This document shows, in pieces, positions 14,323 to 21,486 of a stretch of 23,412 nucleotides of DNA. Origin of the DNA: Alphaproteobacteria bacterium (GTDB taxonomy: Bacteria; Pseudomonadota; Alphaproteobacteria; Rhizobiales; Xanthobacteraceae); NCBI GenBank assembly GCA_005884745.1, contig VAZU01000037.1, forward strand, positions 1 through 23,412, in the 5' to 3' direction. Within the stretch, counting starts at the first letter, position 1. Every line of letters starts with the position of its first letter. The notes under the pieces are model-generated. The model saw nothing but the letters and a program-made list of their open reading frames with translations. It had not been told where the DNA came from and searched no databases. The position numbers were made by a program, and so were the translations under genes.

Positions 14323-14730
14323 TCACTTCTCGGCCGGCTTCGTGGTGCTGGCCGGTTCGGGGCAGGGGCCGATGCAGAAATCGACGCCGTCGCTGTTGCG
14401 GTAGCGGTTGGGGCCCACGTGCTCGTATTCGACGCAGCGGCGGCGGTCCGGCGCGTCATGGGCATTGCGGCGGCAGATTTTGCCGCCTTCGGCCTCCCAG
14501 ATACCGCGCACGAGAATTCCCGAGCCGGACAGGATGGCGGTTCCATCGGGCAGATGCACGGTGCACAGCGCCTTTCCGGCGAGCGGCCCGACGTTGGGAG
14601 TGCCGCAGAGCGGCAGGCCGACGAGCTCGCGGCGGAACTCGTCGATCGTCAAGCTCTGCGCGGACGCGGGCACTGCGGCGAGCAGCGTCGCACCGAGCGC
14701 GGCCATAGAGCGGAGGGATGCAATCCACAT
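14323..14730 (-). CDS. Small secreted cysteine-rich protein of unknown function
   Basis: A 135-aa protein with a signal peptide (hydrophobic residues 9-24, probable cleavage after ASAQ) and six Cys in the mature part (42, 56, 86, 99, 119, 123), suggesting a disulfide-stabilised periplasmic protein. I do not recognise a named domain. Landmarks are an LTIDEF start, LPDG (60-63), RGIW (W78), KIC (C86), RRRC (C99), NRY (108-110) and a tail with CIGPC. W78-x7-C86 has the same spacing as W77-x7-C85 in the 13854-14216 protein. The ATG at 14730 has no good ribosome site; an internal ATG at 14706 is possible but would clip the signal peptide. It begins 20 bp after the reductase gene and may be co-transcribed with it. 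Confidence 0.75.
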   Translation of the reverse strand: MWIASLRSMAALGATLLAAVPASAQSLTIDEFRRELVGLPLCGTPNVGPLAGKALCTVHLPDGTAILSGSGILVRGIWEAEGGKICRRNAHDAPDRRRCVEYEHVGPNRYRNSDGVDFCIGPCPEPASTTKPAEK

Positions 14731-14750
14731 GCGGGGTTCGAAGGCTCGGA

Positions 14751-15746
14751 TCACAGCATCGAGGGCAGCACGCGATCCGGCGGCCGGTGTCCGTCCATGA
14801 AGGTCTTGATATTGATAATGACCTTTTCGCCCATGTCGATGCGACCTTCGATCGTAGCCGAGCCCATGTGCGGCAGCAGCACCACCTTGCCGGCACGCGC
14901 GAGCTTCAGCAGCTTGGGATTGACGGCCGGCTCGTGCTCGAACACGTCGAGACCGGCGCCGGCGATCTCGCCGTGCTCGATTATGCGCGCGAGCGCGTTC
15001 TCGTCGACGACCTCGCCGCGCGCGGTATTGACCACGTAGGCTTCCGGCCGCATCAGCTTGAGTCGGTGCGCCGACAACAGGTGATAGGTCGCCGGCGTGT
15101 GCGCGCAATTCACCGAGATGATGTCCATGCGGGCGAGCATCTGATCGAGGCTCTCCCAATAGTCGAGCTCCTCCTCGATGTGAGGGGAGACCCGGCGGCG
15201 GTTGTGGTAATGGATCTGCAGCCCGAACGCGCGGGCGCGGCGCGCGACCGCCTGCCCGATCCGCCCCATGCCGACGATCCCCAATCGCTTGCCCCAGATG
15301 CGATGGCCGAGCATCCAGGTCGGCGTCCAGCCGGTCCAGTCCTTGTCCGCGGTCAAGACGGTGGCGCCTTCCGCGAGCCGCCGCGGCACCGCGAGGATCA
15401 GCGCCATGGTCATATCGGCGGTGTCCTCGGTCAGTACCCCGGGCGTGTTGGTGACGGTGATGCCGCGCTGCACCGCGGTCGCTACGTCGATGTTGTCGAC
15501 GCCGTTGCCGAAATTGGCGATCAGCTTGAGCTTGTCGCCGCACTGGCTGAGAACGGAGGCGTCGATTTGGTCGGTTATCGTGGGCACCAGCACGTCGGCG
15601 ATCTTGGCCGCCTCGGCCAGATCCGCATGGCTCATCGGCTTGTCGTCGAGGTTGAGCCGGGCCTCGAACAGCTCGCGCATGCGGGTTTCGACGCTGTCCG
15701 GCAGCTTGCGCGTGACCACCACCAACGGCCTTTTCCGGTTCGGCAT
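14751..15746 (-). CDS. Glyoxylate/hydroxypyruvate reductase (D-2-hydroxyacid dehydrogenase)
   Basis: NAD(P)H-dependent dehydrogenase of the D-isomer-specific 2-hydroxyacid family, 331 aa, most like the GyaR-type glyoxylate reductases of alphaproteobacteria. The substrate-binding NFGNGVDNID and TPGVLTEDTADM segments precede the nucleotide-binding GIVGMGRIGQAVARRA (157-171). The catalytic triad is intact: Arg243 in VNTARGEVVDE, Glu272 in GLDVFEHEP and His293 in LLPHMGSAT. HNRRRVSP at the end of the second strand of the nucleotide fold carries Arg residues rather than Asp, which favours NADPH over NADH. The ATG at 15746 is chosen because GAGGG lies 9 bases upstream; an ATG at 15764 lacks a ribosome site. 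It is divergent from the SH3-domain gene across a 256-bp gap. Glyoxylate as substrate is a family-level inference. Confidence 0.92.
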   Translation of the reverse strand: MPNRKRPLVVVTRKLPDSVETRMRELFEARLNLDDKPMSHADLAEAAKIADVLVPTITDQIDASVLSQCGDKLKLIANFGNGVDNIDVATAVQRGITVTNTPGVLTEDTADMTMALILAVPRRLAEGATVLTADKDWTGWTPTWMLGHRIWGKRLGIVGMGRIGQAVARRARAFGLQIHYHNRRRVSPHIEEELDYWESLDQMLARMDIISVNCAHTPATYHLLSAHRLKLMRPEAYVVNTARGEVVDENALARIIEHGEIAGAGLDVFEHEPAVNPKLLKLARAGKVVLLPHMGSATIEGRIDMGEKVIINIKTFMDGHRPPDRVLPSML

Positions 15747-16002
15747 TGTCGACGCCCTCGGCATTCGGCGCGGGATCGCGCATGCGAGATGCCGGTCATA
15801 TTCACCCGTTCAGGGCTCATTAACCGAGCCGACCGAGACTGTCGCAACCGTTCGGCGGCGGGTCTTCGGCCGGTTCCTCTCTCTATCAGATGGCCGGGCC
15901 AAGACAAAGCGGGCGGCCGGCGCCGGCGCGCTTCGGCGCCCGTGCTTGCGAACAGTACGGACGCAGTCGAATTGCCGGCTCGATAAGGCAGAATTCCGGT
16001 CG

Positions 16003-16524
16003 ATGATATCGCGAAATTGGCTCCCCCTCGCGCTTGTGCTGCTCATGCCGATCGCGGCCGGACCGGCAAGCGCCGACCCGCTTGCGCCCGGCGCGGCGAC
16101 CGGCTTGCCGGTTCCTCGCTTCGTCAGCCTGAAATCCGACCGCGTCAACGTGCGCGGGGGGCCCGACAAGGATCACGAGGTCGTCTGGGTCTACACCAAG
16201 GCGGCGCTTCCCGTGGAGATCACCGCCGAGTTCGACAATTGGCGGCGCGTGCGCGACCGGGACGGCGGCGAAGGCTGGGTCTATCACTCGCTCTTGTCCG
16301 GACGCCGCACGATCATGGTCGCGTCGAAGCCCAAGGACGAAGCGGTGCCGCTGTTGGATCGGGCGGACCGGACGGGCAGGCTGATCGCGCGCTTGCAGCC
16401 CGGCGTGCTGGGCTCGGCCAAGCACTGCACCGGAGCATGGTGCAGGATCGTCGGCGATGGATTCGACGGCTGGATCGAGCAGGACCGTCTATGGGGGGTC
16501 TATCCCAACGAGAAGATCGACTAG
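16003..16524 (+). CDS. Secreted bacterial SH3-domain protein
   Basis: A 173-aa exported protein. A signal peptide (LPLALVLLMPIAAGPASA, cleavage near residue 24) is followed by two bacterial SH3-like repeats. The first (about 40-100) has VSLKSDRVNVRGGPDKDHEVVWVY and GGEGWVYHSLLSGRR. The second (about 104-170) has VPLLDRADRTGRLIARLQPGV, CTGAWCRIV and GFDGWIEQDRLWGVYP. Domains of this kind bind peptidoglycan or help envelope enzymes; no catalytic domain is present. C142 and C147 in the second repeat could pair. The ribosome site is weak, but the start is fixed by the signal peptide. The stop codon shares CTAG with the irr stop on the other strand. Confidence 0.9.
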   Translation: MISRNWLPLALVLLMPIAAGPASADPLAPGAATGLPVPRFVSLKSDRVNVRGGPDKDHEVVWVYTKAALPVEITAEFDNWRRVRDRDGGEGWVYHSLLSGRRTIMVASKPKDEAVPLLDRADRTGRLIARLQPGVLGSAKHCTGAWCRIVGDGFDGWIEQDRLWGVYPNEKID

Positions 16525-17033
16525 CCGCCCCGATCCGGCTCGTCCTCGCGCTTGAGCCTGACGATGATGTCCACCCGCGCGATCTTATAGCCCGGCGGCG
16601 GCGTCGGCAGCTTGTCGATCACGGCTTCGGTCGCCGGAATATCGACTAGCGCGCTCTCGTCCTCGACGAAAAAATGGTGGTGATCGGACGCATTGGTATC
16701 GAAATAGGCCTTCGAGCCGTCGACCCCGACCTGGCGCAGCAGCCCGGCTTGCGTGAACTGATGCAGGGTATTGTAGATCGTCGCCAGCGAGACCGGCACC
16801 TTCGCCTTGTTGGCCTCCTCGTAGAGAAACTCGGCGGTCACGTGCCGGTCGCCCTTGCCGAACAGGATCCAGCCGAGCGCCATGCGCTGGCGGGTCGGGC
16901 GCAGCCCGACGTGCCGCAGCATGGCCCGGACGTCGTGCCAGGGGCAGCCGGTCAGCGCCGTCCGCTCTGCCAGCAGCCGCTCTGGCGGCTCGTCGAGCGC
17001 GCTCGAGAACACGATCGTATGCGGTTGCGCCAT
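16521..17033 (-). CDS. irr: Iron response regulator Irr (Fur superfamily, heme-regulated)
   Basis: DNA-binding regulator of 170 aa that, in rhizobia, represses or activates iron and heme genes under iron limitation and is inactivated by heme. The heme regulatory motif GCPWHD is present (C30-P31), as in Bradyrhizobium Irr, where it binds ferric heme and triggers degradation. The second heme site, HHH, is at 118-120. The DNA-binding part GLRPTRQRMALGWILFGKG and PVSLATIYNTLHQFTQAGLLRQV is clear. The ATG at 17033 is preferred; GTG at 17054 is in frame but lacks a ribosome site. It is divergent from fabA with 277 bp between. I see no clear iron-control (ICE) box there. Its 3' end overlaps the convergent SH3 gene by four bases. 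Confidence 0.95.
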   Translation of the reverse strand: MAQPHTIVFSSALDEPPERLLAERTALTGCPWHDVRAMLRHVGLRPTRQRMALGWILFGKGDRHVTAEFLYEEANKAKVPVSLATIYNTLHQFTQAGLLRQVGVDGSKAYFDTNASDHHHFFVEDESALVDIPATEAVIDKLPTPPPGYKIARVDIIVRLKREDEPDRGG

Positions 17034-17310
17034 TCGTGCGACCAATCGCTCCACCTTAATCGGCCTGAGCAGGAGGTTTTGCTGCCGGGATCATAGGCGA
17101 GCCCCGGCCCAGGATGCAACTGCGTCGCCGATCGACCCCGAGGCCTGGCCGCGCGCAAAACAATGTCGCAGGCATTGCGCCGGGTCGCGGCGAGGCATCG
17201 GCGCTCGCGGCGCGAACGCACGAGTTTTGCTCGGGACGCGCGACTTTGCCCCTCGCCCCGCCGATGTGTTAGGAGAACGGCCCAGGCCCATGCCCGAGGA
17301 ACCAACCGGA

Positions 17311-17844
17311 ATGCAGACCCGGCGCGGCAGCTATGATTATGAGGACTTGCTCGCGTGCGGCCGCGGCGAGTTGTTCGGCGAGGGCAATGCCCAATTGCCG
17401 CTGCCGCCGATGTTGATGTTCGACCGGATCGCCGAAATCGCCGCAGCGGGGGGCGAGCATGGCAAGGGGCTGGTCCGCGCTGAGCTCGGCGTCAAGCCCG
17501 ACATGTGGTTTTTTCCCTGTCATTTCAAAGGCGATCCGGTCATGCCCGGCTGCCTCGGGCTCGACGCGCTGTGGCAATTGCTCGGATTTTTTCTGGGCTG
17601 GCTCGGCGCGCCCGGCAAGGGTCGCGCCTTGGGGCTGGGCGAGCTCAAGTTCTCGGGCCAGGTGCTGCCGACGATGAAGAACGTGATCTACGGCATCGAC
17701 ATCAAGCGGGTGGTGCGCGCGAAGCTCGTGCTCGGCGTCGCCGACGGTTGGCTTTCGGCGGACGGCTCCGTGATCTATCGGGCCAGCGATCTCAAAGTCG
17801 GGTTGTTCCGCCAGGACGCCGTGCTGCAGGCGAGCGGCGCCTGA
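17311..17844 (+). CDS. fabA: 3-hydroxyacyl-ACP dehydratase/isomerase FabA
   Basis: Bifunctional dehydratase/isomerase that introduces the cis double bond at the C10 stage of type II fatty acid synthesis. It is 177 aa from ATG 17311. The active-site segment FFPCHFKGDPVMPGCLGLDALWQ-like region is intact, with His71 and Asp85 equivalent to the catalytic pair of E. coli FabA; LPLPPMLMFDRI and ELKFSGQVLP are typical. The start at 17311 has GAGGA 10 bases upstream and gives the usual N-terminus (MQ-x4-SYDYEDLLACGRGELFG); an ATG seven codons earlier (17290) is in frame. FabB follows 62 bp later on the same strand, forming the classical anaerobic unsaturated-fatty-acid pair. Confidence 0.95.
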   Translation: MQTRRGSYDYEDLLACGRGELFGEGNAQLPLPPMLMFDRIAEIAAAGGEHGKGLVRAELGVKPDMWFFPCHFKGDPVMPGCLGLDALWQLLGFFLGWLGAPGKGRALGLGELKFSGQVLPTMKNVIYGIDIKRVVRAKLVLGVADGWLSADGSVIYRASDLKVGLFRQDAVLQASGA

Positions 17845-17906
17845 GGGCGCGGCGCAGGCGCTCGGAGACCGCCCCGGATGCGGACAGAATTGCGGACGAG
17901 GCAATC

Positions 17907-19124
17907 ATGAAGCGGGTCGTCGTCACGGGGATGGGCGTCGTCTCATCGATCGGCAGCAACACCCAGGAAGTGCTCGCGTCGCTGCGCGAGGCCAAATCCG
18001 GCATCGTGCGCGCCGACGATTATGTGAAGCTCGGGTTCCGCTGTCAGGTTCACGGCGCGCCCAGCCTCGACACCGAGCATGCCATCGATCGCCGGGCGCT
18101 GCGGTTTCTCGGCGGCGGCACCGCCTGGAACCACGTCGCCATGGAGCAGGCGATCCGCGACGCGGGTCTCGAAGCCGACGAGGTCTCGCACCAGCGGACC
18201 GGCATCATCATGGGCTCCGGCGGCCCATCGACGCGCAGCATCGTCGAGGCCGCCGATATCGCGCGCAGCAAGGGGCCGAAGCGGGTCGGCCCGTTCGCCG
18301 TGCCGAAAGCCATGTCCTCGACCGCTTCGGCGACGCTCGGCACCTGGTTCAAGATCAAGGGAGTGAATTACAGCATCTCCTCGGCCTGCGCGACGTCCAA
18401 TCATTGCATCGGCAACGCCATGGAGATCATCCAGCTCGGCAAGCAGGACATCATTTTCGCGGGCGGCTGCGAGGAGCTCGACTGGACGCTTTCCGTGCTG
18501 TTCGACGCCATGGGGGCGATGTCGTCGAAGTTCAACGCGACTCCGGACCAGGCCTCGCGGGCCTATGATGTCGATCGTGACGGCTTCGTGATCGCCGGCG
18601 GCGCCGGCGTGCTGGTGCTGGAGGAGCTCGATCACGCCAAGGCGCGCGGCGCCAAGATCTATGCGGAGCTGGCCGGCTACGGCGCCACGTCCGACGGCTA
18701 CGACATGGTGGCGCCGTCCGGCGAGGGGGCCGCGCGCTGCATGCGCATGGCGCTTTCCGCCGTGAAATGTCCGGTCGATTACATCAACCCGCACGCGACC
18801 TCGACGCCGATCGGTGATCTGCGGGAGATCGAGGCCGTACGCGAAGTCTTCGGCGCAAAATGTCCGCCGATTTCGGCCACCAAATCCCTGACCGGTCATT
18901 CGCTCGGTGCCGCCGGCGCGCAAGAGGCGATCTATTCGCTGTTGATGATGAGCAACGGCTTCATCTGCGAGAGCGCCAACATCGCCAATCTCGATCCCGC
19001 TTTCGCCGACGTACCCATCGTTCGCGAGCGTCGCGACGGTGTGGAGCTTTCCTGCGTGCTGTCGAATTCGTTCGGGTTCGGCGGCACCAACGCGTCCGTG
19101 GTATTCAAGCGGCTCGATGCCTGA
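17907..19124 (+). CDS. fabB: 3-oxoacyl-ACP synthase I FabB
   Basis: Elongating condensing enzyme that extends cis-3-decenoyl-ACP and is essential for unsaturated fatty acids together with FabA. It is 405 aa, normal. The Cys-His-His triad is clear: Cys161 in SISSACATSNHC, His296 in INPHATSTPIGD and His331 in SLTGHSLGAAGA, with Lys326 in ATKS. The C-terminal NSFGFGGTNASVVF is the usual glycine-rich loop. The HATSTP form, together with linkage to fabA, points to FabB rather than FabF. The ATG at 17907 has GAGG 6 bases upstream. About 150 bp separate it from fabI, with no terminator seen. Confidence 0.96.
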   Translation: MKRVVVTGMGVVSSIGSNTQEVLASLREAKSGIVRADDYVKLGFRCQVHGAPSLDTEHAIDRRALRFLGGGTAWNHVAMEQAIRDAGLEADEVSHQRTGIIMGSGGPSTRSIVEAADIARSKGPKRVGPFAVPKAMSSTASATLGTWFKIKGVNYSISSACATSNHCIGNAMEIIQLGKQDIIFAGGCEELDWTLSVLFDAMGAMSSKFNATPDQASRAYDVDRDGFVIAGGAGVLVLEELDHAKARGAKIYAELAGYGATSDGYDMVAPSGEGAARCMRMALSAVKCPVDYINPHATSTPIGDLREIEAVREVFGAKCPPISATKSLTGHSLGAAGAQEAIYSLLMMSNGFICESANIANLDPAFADVPIVRERRDGVELSCVLSNSFGFGGTNASVVFKRLDA

Positions 19125-19280
19125 CTTTGCGCCCGTGCCCGGCCGCCCAAGAGCGCACGCGGACGCCGATATCGGACCGGACGATACGACGGAATTCGAG
19201 ACTTCGCCGTCGGGCGCCTTCGGGATCCCGGCCACGACAGCAAGCGAGCGCGTGCGGCTCGCGCAGGGAGCATGGTGGGT

Positions 19281-20126
19281 ATGGCCAATCTGATGGAGGG
19301 CAAGCGCGGGCTGATCATGGGGGTCGCCAACGACCACTCGATCGCCTGGGGAATCGCCAAGGCGCTTGCCCGGGAAGGCGCCATGCTCGCCTTCACCTAC
19401 CAGGGTGAGGCGCTGGGAAAACGCGTGCGGCCGCTCGCCGAAACGCTGGGAGCGGGCTTGATCCTGCCTTGCGACGTCGAAGACCTCCCCTCCGTCGATC
19501 TCGTCTTCACCAAGATCGCGCGGAGCTGGGGCAAGCTAGACTTCCTGGTGCACGCGATCGCGTTTTCCGATCGCAACGAGCTCAAGGGGCGCTATGCCGA
19601 TACCTCGCGGGAGAATTTCCTCCGCACCATGCTGATCTCCTGTTTCTCGTTCACGGAGGTCGCCAAGCGCGCGGCGGCGCTGATGGGTTCCGGCGCATCG
19701 ATGCTGACCCTCACCTACGGCGGCTCGACCCGGGTGATGCCGAACTACAACGTCATGGGGGTCGCCAAGGCGGCGCTCGAATCCTCGGTGCGCTACCTCG
19801 CCGCGGACTTCGGAGCCGCCGGCATCCGGGTCAATGCGATTTCGGCCGGACCGGTTCGCACCCTCGCCGGATCCGGCATTTCCGAGGCGCGGCTGATGTT
19901 CAATTTCCAGCAGCGCCACTCGCCGTTGCGGCGCACCGTTTCGATCGACGAGATCGGCGGCGCCGCGCTCTACCTGCTCAGCGATCTCTCGACCGGGGTT
20001 ACCGGCGACATTCATTATGTGGATTGCGGCTACAACATCGTCGCGATGCCGCAACCCACCGCGCTCAAGACCGTGGATGAAGCCGAAGCCGCCGCCGAGG
20101 AGCGCACCAAGGACGCGGCGCAATAG
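19281..20126 (+). CDS. fabI: Enoyl-ACP reductase FabI
   Basis: NADH-dependent short-chain dehydrogenase that completes each fatty acid elongation cycle. It is 281 aa from ATG 19281. The family start GKRGLIMGVANDHSIAWGIA binds the cofactor. The catalytic residues Tyr146, Tyr156 and Lys163 (LTYGGS and YNVMGVAK) are intact, with numbering nearly identical to E. coli FabI. ISAGPVRTLAGSGI is the flexible loop that closes on triclosan-type inhibitors. At residue 94 the sequence is HAIAFSD, with Ala where E. coli has Gly93, a position linked to triclosan and diazaborine resistance. A 20-residue Glu/Ala/Lys-rich tail follows the core. An ATG three codons earlier (19272) is too close to the GGGAG ribosome site. 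It probably shares a transcript with fabA-fabB. Confidence 0.95.
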   Translation: MANLMEGKRGLIMGVANDHSIAWGIAKALAREGAMLAFTYQGEALGKRVRPLAETLGAGLILPCDVEDLPSVDLVFTKIARSWGKLDFLVHAIAFSDRNELKGRYADTSRENFLRTMLISCFSFTEVAKRAAALMGSGASMLTLTYGGSTRVMPNYNVMGVAKAALESSVRYLAADFGAAGIRVNAISAGPVRTLAGSGISEARLMFNFQQRHSPLRRTVSIDEIGGAALYLLSDLSTGVTGDIHYVDCGYNIVAMPQPTALKTVDEAEAAAEERTKDAAQ

Positions 20127-20231
20127 TCCGGGGCCGCGTCACGCGATGCGCGCGGCGCATTGGACCGCCGGCCGGAGAACGGCTAGGCTGGCCCCCTTAC
20201 GGCTCCAACAACAAATCGCGGGGAGGATTTC

Positions 20232-21398
20232 ATGCGTTCGCTTCCGCTTACACTGGCGCTGGCCGCGATCCTTGCGCTCGCCGGCGCGCGGCTCCTGCAG
20301 GCCGCGCCGTTCATGATCGTCGGCAATGATGAGAAGCTGCTGTGGGACGACAACGGCAAGCCGATTCTATCGGCGCCCGGCAAGGATTCCGTGCTGATCG
20401 TCGATCTCGCCAATCCGCTCGAGCCGAAGATCGTCGCCAATCTGCCGCTGAAGAACTCGGTCGTCGGCCCGCCGGTCAATCTCGCGATCGATCCGACCGG
20501 GTCCGTCGCGCTGGTCGCCGATTCCGTCAACGTGATCGACGAGGGCGGCACGCTCAAACAGGTCCCGGACGACAAGATCCACGTGATCGATCTCAAATCC
20601 AACCCGGTCAAGCTGGTGCAGACCATGACGGCGGCGAAACAGCCGTCCGGCCTCAGCATCAGCCCGAAGGGCGATCTCGCGCTGGTTGCCAACCGCGCCG
20701 ACAAGTCGATCAGCGTGCTCTCGATCCACGGCACCGACGTCAGGGTGATCGACACCATCCCGATGGGTGACGAAGTCTCGCACGTCGTCTTCACGCCGGA
20801 CGGCAAGCGGGCGCTCGCGACCAAATTCCCGGCCCACAAGGTCGCGCTGCTGGAAGTGAACGGCGAGAAGGTCACCTACAACAAGCTGGATTGGGCGGCG
20901 GGCCTGTGGCCCTACAACGTCGCGATGGCGCCGAGCGGAAAGATCGCGCTCACCGCCGACAACGGCGGGGCCGGCTCCTCCGACGGCAGCGTCGATACGG
21001 TGAGCGTCGTCGCGCTCGATCTTTCTCCGCCGCGCGTCATCGACAAGGTCGTGGTCGGGGACGGCCCGGAGGGCCTCGCCATCAGCCCCAAGGGCGACGT
21101 CGCGGTCGCCGCGATCCTCGCCGGGTCGAACAACAAGAGCGCCTATTATTACCACCGCAACGGCAGCGTCACGGTGCTCGGCATCGACGGCGACAAGGTG
21201 ACGAGGCTCGACAGCATCGAGGTCGGCGGCCTGCCGGAGGCGGCGGTGTTCACGCCGGACGGCCGCTATCTTTACGTCGGCAATTACCTCGACCAGGATT
21301 TCTCCATCCTGCAGGTCGACGGCAAGAAGATCACCGACACCGGCAGGCGCTTCAAGGTTCCCGGCCACCCGGGCTCGGCGCGGATGAGCCCGAACTGA
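20232..21398 (+). CDS. Secreted YVTN/YncE-type beta-propeller protein
   Basis: A 388-aa exported protein. A signal peptide (LPLTLALAAILALAGARLLQA, cleavage near residue 25) precedes repeated four-stranded blades typical of seven-bladed propellers of the lactonase/YncE class. Blade signatures include NLAIDPTGSVALVADSVN, GLSISPKGDLALVANRADKS, HVVFTPDGKRALAT, NVAMAPSGKIALTADNGG, GLAISPKGDVAVAAILA and AVFTPDGRYLYVGNYLDQ. No catalytic residues can be assigned; such proteins bind ligands or other periplasmic proteins, and a 6-phosphogluconolactonase activity is not supported by export. The ATG at 20232 has a strong GGGGAGGA 5 bases upstream. It is separated from fabI by 105 bp and is convergent with pnp, with the terminator hairpin between them. 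Confidence 0.88.
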   Translation: MRSLPLTLALAAILALAGARLLQAAPFMIVGNDEKLLWDDNGKPILSAPGKDSVLIVDLANPLEPKIVANLPLKNSVVGPPVNLAIDPTGSVALVADSVNVIDEGGTLKQVPDDKIHVIDLKSNPVKLVQTMTAAKQPSGLSISPKGDLALVANRADKSISVLSIHGTDVRVIDTIPMGDEVSHVVFTPDGKRALATKFPAHKVALLEVNGEKVTYNKLDWAAGLWPYNVAMAPSGKIALTADNGGAGSSDGSVDTVSVVALDLSPPRVIDKVVVGDGPEGLAISPKGDVAVAAILAGSNNKSAYYYHRNGSVTVLGIDGDKVTRLDSIEVGGLPEAAVFTPDGRYLYVGNYLDQDFSILQVDGKKITDTGRRFKVPGHPGSARMSPN

Positions 21399-21433
21399 TC
21401 CGCCGGCGCGCCCACCTGCGTGCCACGCCACGC

Positions 21434-21460
21434 AAAAAGGGCGGCCTCGCGGCCGCCCTT
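21434..21460 (-). terminator. Intrinsic terminator of pnp
   Basis: A perfect 10-bp stem AAGGGCGGCC/GGCCGCCCTT with a 4-nt loop lies at 21437-21460, flanked by a run of five A on the plus strand at 21434-21438, which reads as a T-run on the minus strand after the stem. It is 27 bp past the pnp stop. The propeller gene on the plus strand may also use the hairpin, but no T-run follows in that direction. Confidence 0.85.
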
Positions 21461-21486
21461 CGCGCAACGGGATGCGGGACGAGGCG

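Noticed and set aside
17034..17310. Irr iron-control (ICE) box between irr and fabA
   Set aside because: I looked for the TTTAGAA-x3-TTCTAAA type motif and found no acceptable match on either strand.
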